This document shows positions 11,501-27,100 of a DNA stretch of 64,000 nucleotides, in pieces. Numbering within the stretch: position 1 is the stretch's first letter; each line of letters starts with the position of its first letter. The notes under the pieces are model-generated. The model saw only the letters and a program-made list of their open reading frames with translations. It was not told the origin of the DNA and searched no databases. The translations under genes were made by a program, and so were the position numbers. The stretch comes from Piscicola geometra (Eukaryota; Annelida; Clitellata; Hirudinida; Piscicolidae). The stretch spans positions 1 to 64,000 of the forward strand of contig OX030965.1 in assembly GCA_943735955.1 (NCBI GenBank), written 5' to 3'.

Positions 11501-14500
11501 GCATATTTACATATATTGCATATTTGCATATATTGCATATTTACATATATTGCATATTTACATATATTGCATATTTACATATTATGCATATATACATATA
11601 TTGCATATTTACATATATTGCATCTTTACATATATTGCATATTTACATATATTGCATATTTACATATATTGCATATTTACATATATTGCACATTTACATA
11701 TATTGCATATTTACATATATTGCATATTTACATATATTGCATATTTACATATACTGCATATTTACATTTATTGCATATTTACATATATTGCATATTTACA
11801 TATATTGCATATTTACATATGTTGCATATATACATATATTGCATATTTACATATATTGCATATTTACATATTATGCATATATACATATATTGCATATTTA
11901 CATATATTGCATGTTTACATATATTGCATATTTACATATATTGCATATTTACATATATTGCATATTTACATATATTGCATATTTACATATATTGCATATT
12001 TACATATATTGCATATTTACATATATTGCATATTTACATATATTGCATATTTACGTATATTGCATATTTACATGTATTGCATATTTACATATATTGCATA
12101 TTTGCATAAATTGCATATTTACATATATTGTATATTTAAATATATTGCATATTTACATATATTGCATATTTACATTTATTGCATATTTACATATATTGCA
12201 TATTTACATATATTGCATATTTACATATATTGCATATTTACATATATTGCATATTTACATATATTGCATATTTACATATATTGCATATTTACATATATTG
12301 CATATTTACATATATTGCATATTTACATATATTGCATATTTACATATATTGCATATTTACATATATTGCATATTAACATATATTGCCTTTTTACATATAT
12401 TGCATATTTACATATGTTGCATATATACATATATTGCATATTTTCATATATTGCATAATTACATATATTACATATTTACATATATTGCATATTTACATAT
12501 ATTGCATATTTACATATATTGCATATTTACATATATTGCATATTTACATATTATGCATATATACATATATTGCATATTTACATATATTGCATCTTTACAT
12601 ATATTGCATATTTACATATATTGCATATTTACATATATTGCATATTTACATATATTGCCTATTTACATATATTGCATATTTACATATATTGCATATTTAC
12701 ATATATTGCATATTTACATATATTGCATATTTACATATATTGCATATTTACATACACTGCATATTTACATTTATTGCATATTTACATATATTGCATATTT
12801 ACATATATTGCATATTTACATATATTGCATATTTACATATATTGCCTTTTTACATATATTGCATATTTACATATGTTGCATATATACATATATTGCATAT
12901 TTTCCTATATTGCATATTTACATATATTGCATATTTACATATATTGCATGTTTTCATATATTGCATATTTACATATATTGCATTTTAACATATATTGCAT
13001 ATTTACATATATTGCATATTTACATATATTGCATATTTACATATATTGCATATTTACATATATTGCATATTTACATATATTGCATATTTACATATATTGC
13101 ATATTTACATATATTGCATATTTACATATATTACATATTTACATATATTGCATATTTACATATATTGCATATTTACATATATTGCATATTTACATATATT
13201 GCATATTTACATATATTGCATATTTACATATATTGCATATTTACATATATTGCATATTTACGTATATTGCATATTTACATGTATTGCATATTTACATATA
13301 TTGCATATTTGCATATATTGCATATTTACATATATTGCATATTTACATATATTGCATATTTACATATTATGCATATATACATATATTGCATATTTACATA
13401 TATTGCATCTTTACATATATTGCATATTTACATATATTGCATATTTACATATATTGCATATTTACATATATTGCATATTTACATATATTGCACATTTACA
13501 TATATTGCATATTTACATATATTGCATATTTACATATATTGCATATTTACATATACTGCATATTTACATTTATTGCATATTTACATATATTGCATATTTA
13601 CATATATTGCATATTTACATATATTGCATATTTACATATATTGCCTTTTTACATATATTGCATATTTACATATGTTGCATATATACATATATTGCATATT
13701 TTCCTATATTGCATATTTACATATATTGCATATTTACATATATTGCATGTTTACATATATTGCATATTTACATATATTGCATATTTACATATATTGCATA
13801 TTTACATATATTGCATATTTACATATATTGCATATTTACATATACTGCATATTTACATTTATTGCATATTTACATATATTGCATATTTACATATATTGCA
13901 TATTTACATATATTGCATATTTACATATATTGCCTTTTTACATATATTGCATATTTACATATGTTGCATATATACATATATTGCATATTCTCCTATATTG
14001 CATATTTACATATATTGCATAATTTCATATATTGCATATTTACATATATTGCATGTTTTCATATATTGCATATTTACATATATTGCATTTTAACATATAT
14101 TGCATATTTACATATATTGCATATTTACATATATTGCATATTTACATATATTGCATATTTACATATATTGCATATTTACATATATTGCATATTTACATAT
14201 ATTGCATATTTACATATATTGCATATTTACATATATTGCATATTTACATATATTGCATATTTACATATATTGCATATTTACATATATTGCATATTTACAT
14301 ATATTGCATATTTACATATATTGCATATTTACATGTATTGCATATTTACATATATTGCATATTTACATATATTGCATATTTACATATATTGCATATTTAC
14401 GTATATTGCATATTTACATGTATTGCATATTTACATATATTGCATATTTGCATATATTGCATATTTACATATATTGCATATTTACATATATTGCATATTT

Positions 14501-17500
14501 ACATATATTGCATATTTACATATATTGCATATTTACATATATTGCATATTTACATTTATTGCATATTTACATATATTGCATATTTACATATATTGCATAT
14601 TTACATATATTGCATATTTACATATATTGCATATTTACATATATTGCATATTTACATATATTGCATAATTACATATATTACATATTTACATATATTGCAT
14701 ATTTACATATATTGCATATTTACATATATTGCATATTTACATATATTGCATATTTACATATATTACATATTTACATATATTGCATATTTACATATATTGC
14801 ATATTTACATATATTGCATATTTACATATATTGCATATTTACATATATTGCATATTTACATATATTGCATATTTACATATATTGCATATTTACATTTATT
14901 GCATATTTACGTATATTGCATATTTACATGTATTGCATATTTACATATATTGCATATTTGCATATATTGCATATTTACATATATTGCATATTTACATATA
15001 TTGCATATTTACATATTATGCATATATACATATATTGCATATTTACATATATTGCATCTTTACATATATTGCATATTTACATATATTGCATATTTACATA
15101 TATTGCATATTTACATATATTGCACATTTACATATATTGCATATTTACATATATTGCATATTTACATATATTGCATATTTACATATACTGCATATTTACA
15201 TTTATTGCATATTTACATATATTGCATATTTACATATATTGCATATTTACATATGTTGCATATATACATATATTGCATATTTACATATATTGCATATTTA
15301 CATATTATGCATATATACATATATTGCATATTTACATATATTGCATGTTTACATATATTGCATATTTACATATATTGCATATTTACATATATTGCATATT
15401 TACATATATTGCATATTTACATATATTGCATATTTACATATACTGCATATTTACATTTATTGCATATTTACATATATTGCATATTTACATATATTGCATA
15501 TTTACATATATTGCATATTTACATATATTGCCTTTTTACATATATTGCATATTTACATATGTTGCATATATACATATATTGCATATTCTCCTATATTGCA
15601 TATTTACATATATTGCATATTTACATATATTGCATATTTACATATATTGCATGTTTTCATATATTGCATATTTACATATATTGCATTTTAACATATATTG
15701 CATATTTACATATATTGCATATTTACATATATTGCATATTTACATATATTGCATATTTACATATATTGCATATTTACATATATTGCATATTTACATATAT
15801 TGCATATTTACATATATTGCATATTTAAATATATTGCATATTTACATATATTGCATATTTACATATATTGCATATTTACATATATTGCATATTTACATAT
15901 ATTGCATATTTACATATATTGCATATTTACATATATTGCATATTTACATATATTGCATATTTACATATATTGCATATTTACATATATTGCATATTTACAT
16001 ATATTGCATATTTACGTATATTGCATATTTACATGTATTGCATATTTACATATATTGCATATTTGCATATATTGCATATTTACATATATTGCATATTTAC
16101 ATATATTGCATATTTACATATATTGCATATTTACATATATTGCATATTTACATATATTGCATATTTACATTTATTGCATATTTACATATATTGCATATTT
16201 ACATATATTGCATATTTACATATATTGCATATTTACATATATTGCATATTTACATATATTGCATATTTACATATATTGCATATTTACATATATTGCATAT
16301 TTACATATATTGCATATTTACATATATTGCATGTTTACATATATTGCATATTTACATATATTGCATATTTACATATACTGCATATTTACATTTATTGCAT
16401 ATTTACATATATTGCATATTTACATATATTGCATATTTACATATATTGCATATTAACATATATTGCCTTTTTACATATATTGCATATTTACATATGTTGC
16501 ATATATACATATATTGCATATTTTCATATATTGCATAATTACATATATTACATATTTACATATATTGCATATTTACATATATTGCATATTTACATATATT
16601 GCATATTTACATATATTGCATATTTACATATATTGCATATTCTCCTATATTGCATATTTACATATATTGCATATTTACATATATTGCATATTTACATATA
16701 TTGCATGTTTTCATATATTGCATATTTACATATATTGCATTTTAACATATATTGCATATTTACATATATTGCATATTTACATATATTGCATATTTACATA
16801 TGTTGCATATATACATATATTGCATATTTTCCTATATTGCATATTTACATATATTGCATATTTACATATATTGCATATTTACATATATTGCATATTTACA
16901 TATATTGCATATTTACATATATTGCATATTTACATATATTGCATATTTACATATGTTGCATATATACATATATTGCATATTCTCCTATATTGCATATTTA
17001 CATATATTGCATATTTACATATATTGCATATTTACATATATTGCATATTTACATATATTGCATTTTTACATATATTGCATATTTACATATATTGCATATT
17101 AACATATATTGCATATTTACATATATTGCATATTTACATATATTGCATATTTACATATATTGCATATTTACATATATTGCATATTTACATATATTGCATA
17201 TTTACATATATTGCATATTTACATATATTGCATATTTACATATATTGCATATTTACATATATTGCATATTTACATATATTGCATATTTACATATATTGCA
17301 TATTTACGTATATTGCATATTTACATGTATTGCATATTTACATATATTGCATATTTGCATATATTGCATATTTACATATATTGCATATTTACATATATTG
17401 CATATTTACATATATTGCATATTTACATTTATTGCATATTTACATATATTGAATATTTACATATATTGCATATTTACATATATTGCATATTTACATATAT

Positions 17501-20470
17501 TGCATATTTACATATATTGCATATTTACATATATTGCATATTTACATATATTGCATATTTACATATATTGCATATTTACATACATTGCATGTTTACATAT
17601 ATTGCATATTTACATATATTGCATATTTACATATACTGCATATTTACATTTATTGCATATTTACATATATTGCATATTTACATATATTGCATATTTACAT
17701 ATGTTGCATATATACATATATTGCATATTTTCATATATTGCATAATTACATATATTACATATTTACATATATTGCATATTTACATATATTGCATATTTAC
17801 ATATATTGCATATTTACATATATTGCATATTTACATATATTGCCTTTTTACATATATTGCATATTTACATATATTGCATATTTACATATATTGCATATTT
17901 ACATATATTGCATATTTACATATATTGCATATTTACATATACTGCATATTTACATTTATTGCATATTTACATATATTGCATATTTACATATATTGCATAT
18001 TTACATATATTGCATATTTACATATATTGCCTTTTTACATATATTGCATATTTACATATGTTGCATATATACATATATTGCATATTTTCCTATATTGCAT
18101 ATTTACATATATTGCATATTTACATATATTGCATATTTACATATATTGCATATTTACATATATTGCATATTTACATATATTGCATATTTACATATATTGC
18201 ATATTTACATATATTGCATATTTACATATATTGCATATTTACATATATTGCATATTTACATATACTGCATATTTACATTTATTGCATATTTACATATATT
18301 GCATAGTTACATATATTGCATGATTACATATATTGCATATTTACATATATTGCCTTTTTACATATATTGCATATTTACATATGTTGCATATATACATATA
18401 TTGCATATTCTCCTATATTGCATATTTACATATATTGCATATTTACATATATTGCATATTTACATATATTGCATGTTTTCATATATTGCATATTTACATA
18501 TATTGCATTTTAACATATATTGCATATTTACATATATTGCATATTTACATATATTGCATATTTACATATATTGCATATTTACATATATTGCATATTTACA
18601 TATATTGCATATTTACATATATTGCATATTTACATATATTGCATATTTACATATATTGCATATTTACATATATTGCATATTTACATATATTGCATATTTA
18701 CATATATTGCATATTTACATATATTGCATATTTACATATATTGCATATTTACATATATTGCATATTTACATATATTGCATATTTACATATATTGCATATT
18801 TACATATATTGCATATTTACATATATTGCATATTTACATATATTGCATATTTACATATATTGCATATTTACATATATTGCATATTTACGTATATTGCATA
18901 TTTACATGTATTGCATATTTACATATATTGCATATTTGCATAAATTGCATATTTACATATATTGTATATTTAAATATATTGCATATTTACATATATTGCA
19001 TATTTACATTTATTGCATATTTACATATATTGCATATTTACATATATTGCATATTTACATATATTGCATATTTACATATATTGCATATTTACATATATTG
19101 CATATTTACATATATTGCATATTTACATATATTGCATATTTACATATATTGCATATTTACATATATTGCATGTTTACATATATTGCATATTTACATATAT
19201 TGCATATTTACATATACTGCATATTTACATTTATTGCATATTTACATATATTGCATATTTACATATATTGCATATTTACATATATTGCATATTAACATAT
19301 ATTGCCTTTTTACATATATTGCATATTCACATATGTTGCATTTATACATATATTGCATATTTTCATATATTGCATAATTACATATATTACATATTTACAT
19401 ATATTGCATTTTTACATATATTGCATATTTACATATATTGCATATTTACATATATTGCATATTTACATATTATGCATATATACATATATTGCATATTTAC
19501 ATATATTGCATCTTTACATATATTGCATATTTACATATATTGCATATTTACATATATTGCATATTTACATATATTGCCTATTTACATATATTGCATTTTT
19601 ACATATATTGCATATTTACATATATTGCATATTTACATATATTGCATATTTACATATACTGCATATTTACATTTATTGCATATTTACATATATTGCATGT
19701 TTACATATATTGCATATTTACATATATTGCATATTTACATATATTGCCTTTTTACATATATTGCATATTTACATATGTTGCATATATACATATATTGCAT
19801 ATTTTCCTATATTGCATATTTACATATATTGCATATTTACATATATTGCATATTTACATATATTGCATGTTTTCATATATTGCATATTTACATATATTGC
19901 ATTTTAACATATATTGCATATTCACATATATTGCATATTTACATATATTGCATATTTACATATATTGCATATTTACATATATTGCATATTTACATATATT
20001 GCATATTTACATATATTGCATATTTACATATATTGCATATTTACATATATTGCATATTTACATATATTGCATATTTACATATATTGCATATTTACATATA
20101 TTGCATATTTAAATATATTGCATATTTACATATATTGCATATTTACATATATTGCATATTTACATATATTGCATATTTACATATATTGCATATTTACATA
20201 TATTGCATATTTACATATATTGCATATTTACATATATTGCATATTTACATATATTGCATATTTACATATATTGCATATTTACATATATTGCATATTTACA
20301 TATATTGCATACTTACATATATTGCATATTTACACATATTGCATATTTATATATATTGCATATTTACATATTATGCATATTTACCTATATTGCATATTTA
20401 CATATATTGCATATTTACATTTATTGCATATTTACATATATTGCATATTTACATATATTGCATATTTACA
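8528..20470. repeat. 17-bp array, domain 1 (CCTTTTT and ACGTAT-cassette domain)
   Basis: Characterised by GCCTTTTTACAT units, often preceded by ATTAACAT (8887, 12372, 16452, 19291) and followed by ATGTTGCATATATACAT, then by TTTTCCTAT or TTCTCCTAT units. A cassette of three variant monomers (TTACGTAT, then TTACATGTAT, one plain unit, then TTTGCATAT) recurs with its ACGT at 8619, 9826, 10982, 11475, 12053, 13260, 14399, 14909, 16014, 17306 and 18887. All these intervals are exact multiples of 17, so no frame-shifting unit occurs between them. TACATTTATTGC, TACATACTGC and TTATGCATATATAC units are also recurrent. The borders of this domain are defined by marker content and are diffuse. Confidence 0.8.
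8887..15400. repeat. HOR pair: about 3.1-kb block repeated at offset 3.4 kb
   Basis: The block from about 8887 to 11950 recurs at about 12372 to 15385. The ATTAAC+CCTTTTT marker moves from 8887 to 12372 (3485 bp, 205 units). Downstream markers keep the same order at offsets 3434, 3417 and again 3434: the ACGT cassette 10982 to 14399 (3417) and 11475 to 14909 (3434), and GCATGTTTAC 11909 to 15343 (3434). Offset changes are whole monomers, so the two copies differ by gain or loss of one to four units plus a few substitutions. The CCTTTTT marker recurs again at 16452 and 19291 with different following order, showing older, rearranged copies. Confidence 0.82.
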
Positions 20471-21225
20471 TTTATTGCATATTCAAATTATATTGCATAT
20501 TTACACATATTGCATATTTACATATATTGCATATTTACATATATTGCATATTTACATATATTGCATATTCACATATATTGCATACTTACATATATTGCAT
20601 ATTTACACATATTGCATATTTACATATATTGCATATTTACATATTATGCATATTTACCTATATTGCATATTTACATATATTGCATATTTACATTTATTGC
20701 ATATTTACATATATTGCATATTTACATATATTGCATATTTACATTTATTGCATATTTAAATTATATTGCATATTTACACATATTGCATATTTACATATAT
20801 TGCATATTTACATATATTGCATATTTACATATATTGCATATTCACATATAATGCATATTTACATATATTGCATATTTACATATATTGCATATTTACATAT
20901 ATTGCATATTTACATATATTGCATATTTACATATATTGCATATTTACATATATTGCAGTTTTACATATATTGCATATTTACATATATTGCATATTTACAT
21001 ATATTGCATATTTACACATATTGCATATTTACATATATTGCATATTTACATATATTGCATATTTACATATATTGCATATTTACATATATTGCATATTTAC
21101 ATATATTGCATATTTACATATATTGCATATTTACATATATTGCATATTTACATATATTGCTTATTTACATATATTGCATATTTACATATATTGCATATTT
21201 ACATATATTGCATATTTACATATAT

Positions 21226-21246
21226 TGCATATATTTATATATATTG
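21226..21246. repeat. 19-bp variant monomer
   Basis: Here the monomer reads GCATATATTTATATATATTG: two extra bases (an added AT) plus loss of the C in TTACAT. It contributes +2 to the phase shift between flanking markers at 18887 and 21934. It is a likely replication-slippage product in an AT dinucleotide run. Confidence 0.85.
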
Positions 21247-22284
21247 CATATTTACATAGATTGCATATTTACATATATTGCATATTTACATATATTGCAT
21301 ATTTACATATATTGCATATTCACATATATTGCATATTTACATATATTGCATATTTACTTATATTGCATATTTACATATATTGCATATTTACATATATTGC
21401 CTTTTTACATATATTGCATATTTACATATGTTGCATATATACATATATTGCATATTTTCCTATATTGCATATTTACATATATTGCATATTTACATATATT
21501 GCATATTTACATATATTGCATGTTTTCATATATTGCATATTTACATATATTGCATTTTAACATATATTGCATATTCACATATATTGCATATTTACATATA
21601 TTGCATATTTACATATATTGCATATTTACATATATTGCATATTTACATATATTGCATATTTACATATATTGCATATTTACATATATTGCATATTTACATA
21701 TATTGCATATTTACATATATTGCATATTTACATATATTGCATATTTACATATATTGCATATTTACATATATTGCATATTTACATATATTGCATATTTACA
21801 TATATTGCATATTTACATATATTGCATATTTACATATATTGCATATTTACATATATTGCATATTTACATATATTGCATATTTACATATATTGCATATTTA
21901 CATACATTGCATATTTACATATAATGCATATTTACGTATATTGCGTATTTACATGTATTGCATATTTACATATATTGCATATTTGCATATATTGCATATT
22001 TACATATATTGCATACTTACATATATTGCATATTTACACATATTGCATATTTACATATATTGCATATTTACATATTATGCATATTTACCTATATTGCATA
22101 TTTACATATATTGCATATTTACATTTATTGCATATTTACATATATTGCATATTTACATATATTGCATATTTACATTTATTGCATATTTAAATTATATTGC
22201 ATATTTACACATATTGCATATTTACATATATTGCATATTTACATATATTGCATATTTACATATATTGCATATTCACATATATTG

Positions 22285-22301
22285 CATACTTACTTATTGC
22301 A
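22285..22301. repeat. 15-bp variant monomer
   Basis: The unit reads ATACTTACTTATTGC, two bases shorter than the normal monomer. It is flanked by a CACATATATTGC unit and a TTTACACATATTGC unit. Its -2 shift cancels the +1 shifts of the 18-bp units near 22189 and 22460, so the interval between the ACGT cassettes at 21934 and 23107 is again an exact multiple of 17 (69 units). Confidence 0.85.
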
Positions 22302-24126
22302 TATTTACACATATTGCATATTTACATATATTGCATATTTACATATTATGCATATTTACCTATATTGCATATTTACATATATTGCATATTTACATTTATT
22401 GCATATTTACATATATTGCATATTTACATATATTGCATATTTACATTCATTGCATATTTAAATTATATTGCATATTTACACATATTGCATATTTACATAT
22501 ATTGCATATTTACATATATTGCATATTTACATATATTGCATATTTACATATATTGCATATTCACATATAATGCATATTTACATATATTGCATATTTACAT
22601 ATATTGCATATTTACATATATTGCATATTTACATATATTGCATATTTACATATATTGCATATTTACATATATTGCAGTTTTACATATATTGCATATTTAC
22701 ATATATTGCATATTTACATATATTGCATATTTACACATATTGCATATTTACATATATTGCATATTTACATATATTGCATATTTACATATATTGCATATTT
22801 ACATATATTGCATATTTACATATATTGCATATTTACATATATTGCATATTTACATATATTGCATATTTACATATATTGCATATTTACATATATTGCATAT
22901 TTACATATATTGCATATTTACATATATTGCATATTTACATATATTGCATATTTACATATATTGCATATTTACATATATTGCTTATTTACATATATTGCAT
23001 ATTTACATATATTGCATATTTACATATATTGCATATTTACATATATTGCATATTTACATATATTGCATATTTTCATATATTGCATATTTACATATATTGC
23101 ATATTTACGTATATTGCATATTTACATGTATTGCATATTTACCTATATTGCATATTTGCATATATTGCATATTTACATATATTGCATATTTACATATATT
23201 GCTTATTTACATATATTGCATATTTACATTTATTGCATATTTACATATATTGCATATTTACATATATTGCATATTTACATTTAATGCATATTTAAATTAT
23301 ATTGCATATTTTCACATATTGCATATTTACATATATTGCATATTTACATATATTGCATATTTACATATATTGCATATTCACATATAATGCATATTTACAT
23401 ATATTGCATATTTACATATATTGCATATTTACATATATTGCATATTTACATATATTGCATATTTACATATATTGCATATTTACATATATTGCATATTTAC
23501 ATATATTGCATATTTACATATATTGCATATTTACATATATTGCATATTTACACATATTGCATATTTACATATATTGCATATTTACATATATTGCATATTT
23601 ACATATATTGCATATTCACATATATTGCATGTTCACATATATTGCATATTTACATATATTGCATATTCACATATATTGCATATTTACATATATTGCATAT
23701 TTACACATATTGCATATTTACATATATTGCATGTTTACATATATTGCATATTTACATATATTGCATGTTCACATATATTGCATATTTACATATATTGCAT
23801 ATTCACATATATTGCATATTTACATATATTGCATATTTACATATATTGCATATTTACATATATTGCATATTTACATATATTGCATATTTACGTATATTGC
23901 ATATTTACATGTATTGCATATATACATATATTGCATATTCTCATATATTGCATATTTACATATATTGCATATTTACATATACTGCATATTTACATATATT
24001 GCATATTTACATATATTGCATATTTACATATATTGCATATTTACATATATTGCATTTTAACATATATTGCATATTTAAATTATATTGCATATTTACACAT
24101 ATTGCATCTTTACATATATTGCATAT

Positions 24127-24151
24127 TTACATATATATTGCATATTTACAT
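24127..24151. repeat. 19-bp variant monomer
   Basis: TTTACATATATATTGC contains one additional AT relative to the consensus, giving a 19-bp unit. It accounts for +2 of the +4 shift between the cassettes at 23890 and 25254. The other +2 comes from the two 18-bp units near 24075 and 24385. Confidence 0.85.
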
Positions 24152-27100
24152 ATATTGCATATTCACATATAATGCATATTTACATATATTGCATATTTAC
24201 ATATATTGCATATTTACATATATTGCATATTTACATATATTGCATATTTACAAATATTGCATATTTACATATATTGCATATTTACATATATTGCATTTTT
24301 ACATATATTGCATATTTACATATATTGCATATTTACATATATTGCATATTTACATATATTGCATATTTACATATATTGCATTTTTAAATTAAATTGCATA
24401 TTTACACATATTGCATATTTACATATATTGCATATTTACATATATTGCATATTTACATATATTGCATATTCACATATAATGCATATTTACATATATTGCA
24501 TATTTACATATATTGCATATTTACATATATTGCACATTTACATATATTGCATATTTACATATATTGCATATTTACATATATTGCATATTCACATATAATG
24601 CATATTTACATATATTGCATATTTACATATATTGCATATTTACACATATTGCATATTTACATATATTGCATATTTACATATATTGCATATTTACATATAT
24701 TGCATATTTACATATGTTGCATATATACATATATTGCATATTTTCATATATTGCATATTTACATATATTGCATATTTACATATATTGCATATTCACATAT
24801 ATTGCATATTTACATATATTGCATGTTTTCATATATTGCATATTTACATATATTTCATTTTAACATATATTGCATATTTACATATATTGCATATTTACAT
24901 ATATTGCATATTTACATATATTGCATATTTACATATATTGCATATTTACATATATTGCATCATTACATATATTGCATATTTACATATATTGCATATTTAC
25001 ATATATTGCATATTTATAAACATTGCATATTTACATATATTGCATATTTACATATATTGCATATTTACATGTATTGCATATTTACATATATTGCATATTT
25101 ACATATATTGCATATTTACATATATTGCATATTTACATGTATTGCATATTTACATATATTGCATATTTACATATATTGCATATTTACATATATTGCATAT
25201 TTACATATATTGCATATTTACATATAGTGCATATTTACATATATTGCATATTTACGTATATTGCATATTTACATGTATTGCATATTTACATATATTGCAT
25301 ATTTGCATATATTGCATATTTACATATATTGCATATTTACATATATTGCATATTCACATATAATGCATATTTAAATTATATTGCATATTTACACATATTG
25401 CATTTTTACATATATTGCATATTTACATATATTGCATATTTACATATATTGCATATTTACATATATTGCATATTTACATATATTGCATATTTACATATAT
25501 TGCATATTTACGTATATTGCATATTTACATGTATTGCATATATACATATATTGCATATTTTCATATATTGCATATTTACATATATTGCATATTTACATAT
25601 ATTGCATATTTACATATATTGCATATTTACATATATTGCATATTTACATATATTGCATATTTACATATATTGCATTTTAACATATATTGCATATTTAAAT
25701 TATATTGCATATTTACACATATTGCATCTTTACATATATTGCATATTTACATATATTGCATATTTACATATATTGTATATTCACATATAATGCATATTTA
25801 CATATATTGCATATTTACATATATTGCATATTTACATATATTGCATATTTACATATATTGCATATTCACAAATATTGCATATTTACATATATTGCATATT
25901 TACATATATTGCATATTTACATATTATGCATTTTTACATATATTGCATTTTTAAAATATATTGCATATTTACACATATTGCATATTTACATATATTGCAT
26001 ATTTACATATATTGCATATTTACATATATTGCATATTCACATATAATGCATATTTACATATATTGCATATTTACATATATTGCATATTTACATATATTGC
26101 ATACTTACATATATTGCATATTTACATATATTGCATATTTACATATATTGCATATTTACATATATTGCATATTTACATAAATTGCATATTTACACATATT
26201 GCACATTTACATATATTGCATATTTACATATATTGCATATTTACATATATTGCATATTCACATATAATGCATATTTACATTTATTGCATATTTACATATA
26301 TTGCATATTTACATATATTGCATATTTACATATATTGCATATTTACATATATTGCATATTTACATATATTGCCTTTTTACATATATTGCATATTTACATA
26401 TGTTGCATATATACATATATTGCATATTTTCATATATTGCATATTTACATATATTGCATATTTACATATATTGCATATTCACATATATTGCATATTTACA
26501 TATATTGCATGTTTTCATATATTGCATATTTACATATATTTCATTTTAACATATATTGCATATTTACATATATTGCATATTTACATATATTGCATATTTA
26601 CATATATTGCATATTTACATATATTGCATATTTACATACATTGCATATTTACATATAATGCATATTTACATATATTGCATATTTATAAACATTGCATATT
26701 TACATATATTGCATATTTACATATATTGCATATTTACATATATTGCATATTTACATATATTGCATATTTACATATATTGCATATTTACATATATTGCATA
26801 TTTACATATATTGCATATTTACATATAGTGCATATTTACATATATTGCATATTTACGTATATTGCATATTTACATGTATTGCATATTTACATATATTGCA
26901 TATTTGCATATATTGCATATTTACATATATTGCATATTTACATATATTGCATATTTACATATAATGCATATTTAAATTATATTGCATATTTACACATATT
27001 GCATATTTACATATATTGCATATTTACATATATTGCATATTTAGATATATTGCATATTCACATATAATGCATATTTACATATATTGCATATTTACATATA

